In this document: positions 34,009 through 36,186 of the stretch, one piece after another | How the letters are laid out: the number at the start of each line of letters is the position of its first letter | Numbering within the stretch: the first letter of the stretch is position 1 | NCBI GenBank assembly: GCA_019745565.1 | Contig: JAIESW010000051.1 | Location: 1 to 36,186 of the forward strand | Reading direction: 5' to 3' | DNA length: 36,186 bases | Source: Burkholderiales bacterium | GTDB lineage: Bacteria; Pseudomonadota; Gammaproteobacteria; Burkholderiales; Ga0077523 | Notes under the pieces: model-generated | The model's input: only the letters and a program-made list of their open reading frames with translations | What the model was told of the DNA's origin: nothing | The model's database searches: none | Made by a program: the position numbers and the translations under genes

Positions 34009-35022
34009 CTATACGGCCGTCAGAAACGACACGCCGACCGCACCGAGGAACCGGTCGGCCTTGCCGGGACCGTCGCCCACCTCGCCGTAGTCGGCCGACA
34101 GGATGCGTCGCAGCCGGTCGCGGTGATAGCCCTTCAGCAGTTCCACCATCGGGATCACCTGACGATAGTCGGCCGGAAACAGCTGCGCATGCAGCTTCGG
34201 CAGTTCGTGCCAAGGCACGATCGGGCGCTCGTGATGCGCGTTGTGATACGGGAAGTTGAGCAGCAGCAGGTTGAGCGCCGGGTGCGACAGCGAAGCGAGA
34301 TTCGAGTAGGTGTTGGCCTGCTCGTAGTCACGGTCGCGCACCTTGTCGTTCGGGATGTCGCCGCCTTCCAGCACCGCGAACGCGTCGTAGGTGTGCTGGA
34401 ACGCGTCGGCGAACCGTAATACGTGCAGCATGATCATGTACGCGATCGCGTAGAGCACCAGAGCCTTGAGCGAATACCATCCGAGCAGCGCGAACAGCAC
34501 GACGCGCGCGATGATGGTTGCGATCAGACGCGGCCGTTCGTTCGCGCGGTCGACCTTGAGGAACGGCAGCAGCATGACGTAGCCGTGCATGATCAGTTCC
34601 ACCGCCGGCACGTAGGCCCACTCGAGGCCGAGCACCGCTCGCTGCACCCAGCGGGGCGAGCGTTCCAGCAGGGCCTGGTAGTCGAGCGTCACCACGTCGG
34701 CGCGATCGAGGTGATGGCGCATGTGCTTGCGGCGCAACGCGTCGAACGTGGCATAGCAGCTGCCGGTGACCCAGGTCATCACCGTGCCCCAGCGGTTGTT
34801 CGCCTTCGGCGAGCGGAAGATCGACTGATGCGCGAACTCGTGGATGTAGTAGGCCGCGTACACGAGCGTGTGGGCGGTGAGCAGCAACCCGATCAGGTTG
34901 AGCCACCACGGCGATACGGTCATCAACCACACTCCCGCCGGGTAGCCGATCAGGGTGTAGGCGAGCGCCAGCGTGTTGGGCCAGACGCCGGTCGGGGAGC
35001 GGAAGATCTTTGCTGACGTCAT
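34009..35022 (-). CDS. Membrane fatty-acid-desaturase-type di-iron enzyme, paralogue 1
   Basis: A 337-residue membrane enzyme with histidine boxes HEFAH (61-65), HMRHH (100-104) and HNAHH (260-264), and hydrophobic helices at about 18-35, 43-60, 165-190 and 190-205. It is a full-length paralogue of the protein at 31154: same length, same third-box position, and shared DYGxVxxGPxKAD-type and VSFLT-V ends. The pattern fits the membrane desaturase/hydroxylase superfamily. It is the first enzyme gene after the binding protein at 35081 (58-bp gap), suggesting that it acts on the imported compound; this is inference. Partner electron carriers (ferredoxin, reductase) are absent from the window. Confidence 0.88.
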   Translation of the reverse strand: MTSAKIFRSPTGVWPNTLALAYTLIGYPAGVWLMTVSPWWLNLIGLLLTAHTLVYAAYYIHEFAHQSIFRSPKANNRWGTVMTWVTGSCYATFDALRRKHMRHHLDRADVVTLDYQALLERSPRWVQRAVLGLEWAYVPAVELIMHGYVMLLPFLKVDRANERPRLIATIIARVVLFALLGWYSLKALVLYAIAYMIMLHVLRFADAFQHTYDAFAVLEGGDIPNDKVRDRDYEQANTYSNLASLSHPALNLLLLNFPYHNAHHERPIVPWHELPKLHAQLFPADYRQVIPMVELLKGYHRDRLRRILSADYGEVGDGPGKADRFLGAVGVSFLTAV

Positions 35023-35080
35023 TCTTGGTCTCCGGCGGCCGCCAGGGATGAGGGTGCATGCCTCGTCCTCGACGGATCGG

Positions 35081-36088
35081 TCACTTCTTCATCGTCTTCA
35101 GCACGGAATCGTCGTACGTGTCCTCGGTCTTCGGGATCGACTTGATCTCACCCTTGGCCTTGAGGATCTTCGAGATCACCGCACCGCTGCCGTACAGGGA
35201 CGTGGTCTTCTCGGACTTCGCGAAGACGGATGCGAACTCGTCGGCGGTCATGTTGTACACGCCCGACATCTGCTCCAGCACTTCCTTGTCGGAGATGCCC
35301 ATCACCTTACCGATCACCTTGGCGGCTTCGTTGGGGCTCTTCTTCATGTAGTCGAGGCCGTCGATGTAGCCCTGGATCAACGCCTTCACCACGTCCGGGT
35401 TCTTGGCGATGTATTCCTTCTTGAAGACCAGCACGTCGGTGATGAGGCCCGGCGCGTCCTTCGACGAGAACACCACGTGGAACTTCTTGCCGCCGTCCAT
35501 GGCGATGACCTCGGACACGCTCGGCTCGTAGGTCACGCCGACCTTGACGCCGCCGGATGCCATGGCGGCGGGCACGCCTTCCGGACTCATGTTGATGGAC
35601 TTCACATCCTTCTCGGTCATGCCGTTGCTCTGCAGCGCGTACGACAGCAGAAAGTCGGAGGGCGACAGCGGATTGAAGGCCACCTTCTGCCCCTTGAACT
35701 GCTTGATCGTGGTGATGTCTTTCGTGGAGACGATCGCGTCGCCGCCGTTCGAGTAGTCGATGGGCGACACGACGCGCATGCTCGAACCCTTCGCGACCGC
35801 GCTGATCACCTGGTCGTAGGTGAGCATACCTCCGTCGACCGTGCCGCCGGTGACCGCCGCCGGGATCAGCGCCGGGTCGGTGAACATCTGCATCGTCACC
35901 TTGACGCCCGACTTCTTGTAGAGATCGAGCTGGTCGGCCACGTAGAACGGACCGTAGCCGATCCAGACCACGGTGCCGATCTTCACCGTGGTCGCGGCGA
36001 GCGCGCCCAAAGAAAAGAGGGCGCTCGCGGCGCCCAAAATTGAGGAGGAGATGGTGAAACAGAGCAAGCGAGCGCGTCGAGACAGCAT
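35081..36088 (-). CDS. NitT/TauT-type ABC transporter substrate-binding protein (paralogue group A)
   Basis: A 335-residue exported binding protein. AAGGAGG lies 7 nt before the ATG, a near-perfect ribosome site, and the signal peptide ends near GALAA. Fold segments VKIGTVVWIGYGPFYVADQLDL, TDPALIPAAVTGG, LTYDQV, YSNGGDAIVST, LSPSDFLLSYAL and VGVTYEPS match the paralogue at 26387. It is the first visible gene of the minus-strand cluster, so its promoter should be just upstream, near the window end. The ligand is unknown. Confidence 0.93.
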   Translation of the reverse strand: MLSRRARLLCFTISSSILGAASALFSLGALAATTVKIGTVVWIGYGPFYVADQLDLYKKSGVKVTMQMFTDPALIPAAVTGGTVDGGMLTYDQVISAVAKGSSMRVVSPIDYSNGGDAIVSTKDITTIKQFKGQKVAFNPLSPSDFLLSYALQSNGMTEKDVKSINMSPEGVPAAMASGGVKVGVTYEPSVSEVIAMDGGKKFHVVFSSKDAPGLITDVLVFKKEYIAKNPDVVKALIQGYIDGLDYMKKSPNEAAKVIGKVMGISDKEVLEQMSGVYNMTADEFASVFAKSEKTTSLYGSGAVISKILKAKGEIKSIPKTEDTYDDSVLKTMKK

Positions 36089-36117
36089 GTCGAACCTCCT
36101 TGGGGGTGAAAACCATG

Positions 36118-36135
36118 GAGAGCAGTCTCGCTCTC
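36118..36135 (-). promoter_or_regulatory. Leader hairpin upstream of the binding-protein gene
   Basis: GAGAGC and GCTCTC form a 6-bp stem with a 6-nt loop, 30 nt before the ATG at 36088. It would lie in the 5' leader and could affect translation or stability. No promoter element was confidently assigned in the last 98 bases. Confidence 0.3.
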
Positions 36136-36186
36136 CCGGGCTTTTGTCCCTCCGTGGAGCCTCGACTCGAGGCCGGACCGCTCTCG

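Overview
The window is about 36 kb of high-GC DNA with dense, bacterial-style gene packing. Two PEP-CTERM proteins, parvulin-type PPIases, a SLAM-type outer-membrane protein beside a TbpB-like lipoprotein, and dTDP-rhamnose and GDP-mannose genes point to a Gram-negative proteobacterium with an exosortase/exopolysaccharide lifestyle. A betaproteobacterium is most likely, but this is inference because no rRNA or other marker gene is present. I saw no tRNA, rRNA, CRISPR array, integrase or transposase.

Region 1 (1-13.6 kb) is a cell-surface region. It opens with a large RTX protein, cut by the window edge, that carries two xylan-binding-like modules. It continues with rfbA-rfbC-rfbD (dTDP-L-rhamnose), a PEP-CTERM protein, an 850-bp non-coding stretch with sigma-54-like motifs facing both ways, an exported PpiC-type isomerase, and manC coupled to a VanZ-like gene. 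It ends with a two-lobed TbpB-like lipoprotein directly followed by a SLAM (DUF560) protein, a probable lipoprotein/translocon pair.

Region 2 (13.8-22.3 kb) holds a fused multi-spanning membrane/spermidine-synthase-like protein and a 2OG-Fe(II) oxygenase on the minus strand. On the plus strand is a set of four: an exported PHP-type metallohydrolase whose stop overlaps the start of a PEP-CTERM gene, a strong terminator hairpin, then a membrane-anchored PPIase coupled to a HupE/UreJ-family membrane protein.

Region 3 (22.5-36.1 kb) looks like a catabolic and uptake cluster for a small nitrogen compound. It has an acetamidase/formamidase, four NitT/TauT-type periplasmic binding proteins (two pairs of paralogues, no permease or ATPase in the window), an AraC regulator, an isochorismatase-fold amidohydrolase, a close creatininase homologue, an EamA transporter, two paralogous membrane histidine-box desaturases/hydroxylases and two SDR dehydrogenases. 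Most lie on the minus strand with short gaps or overlaps. This is the best candidate for an undescribed system: oxidation of a substrate followed by stepwise opening and hydrolysis of amide bonds. The substrate cannot be read from the sequence.

A family of about 90-120-bp palindromic repeats (two hairpins with CCTTCCCCC/GGGGGAAGG stems joined by a GTACAC-like linker) sits in at least six intergenic gaps. The inner stems covary between copies, which argues for a maintained structure.
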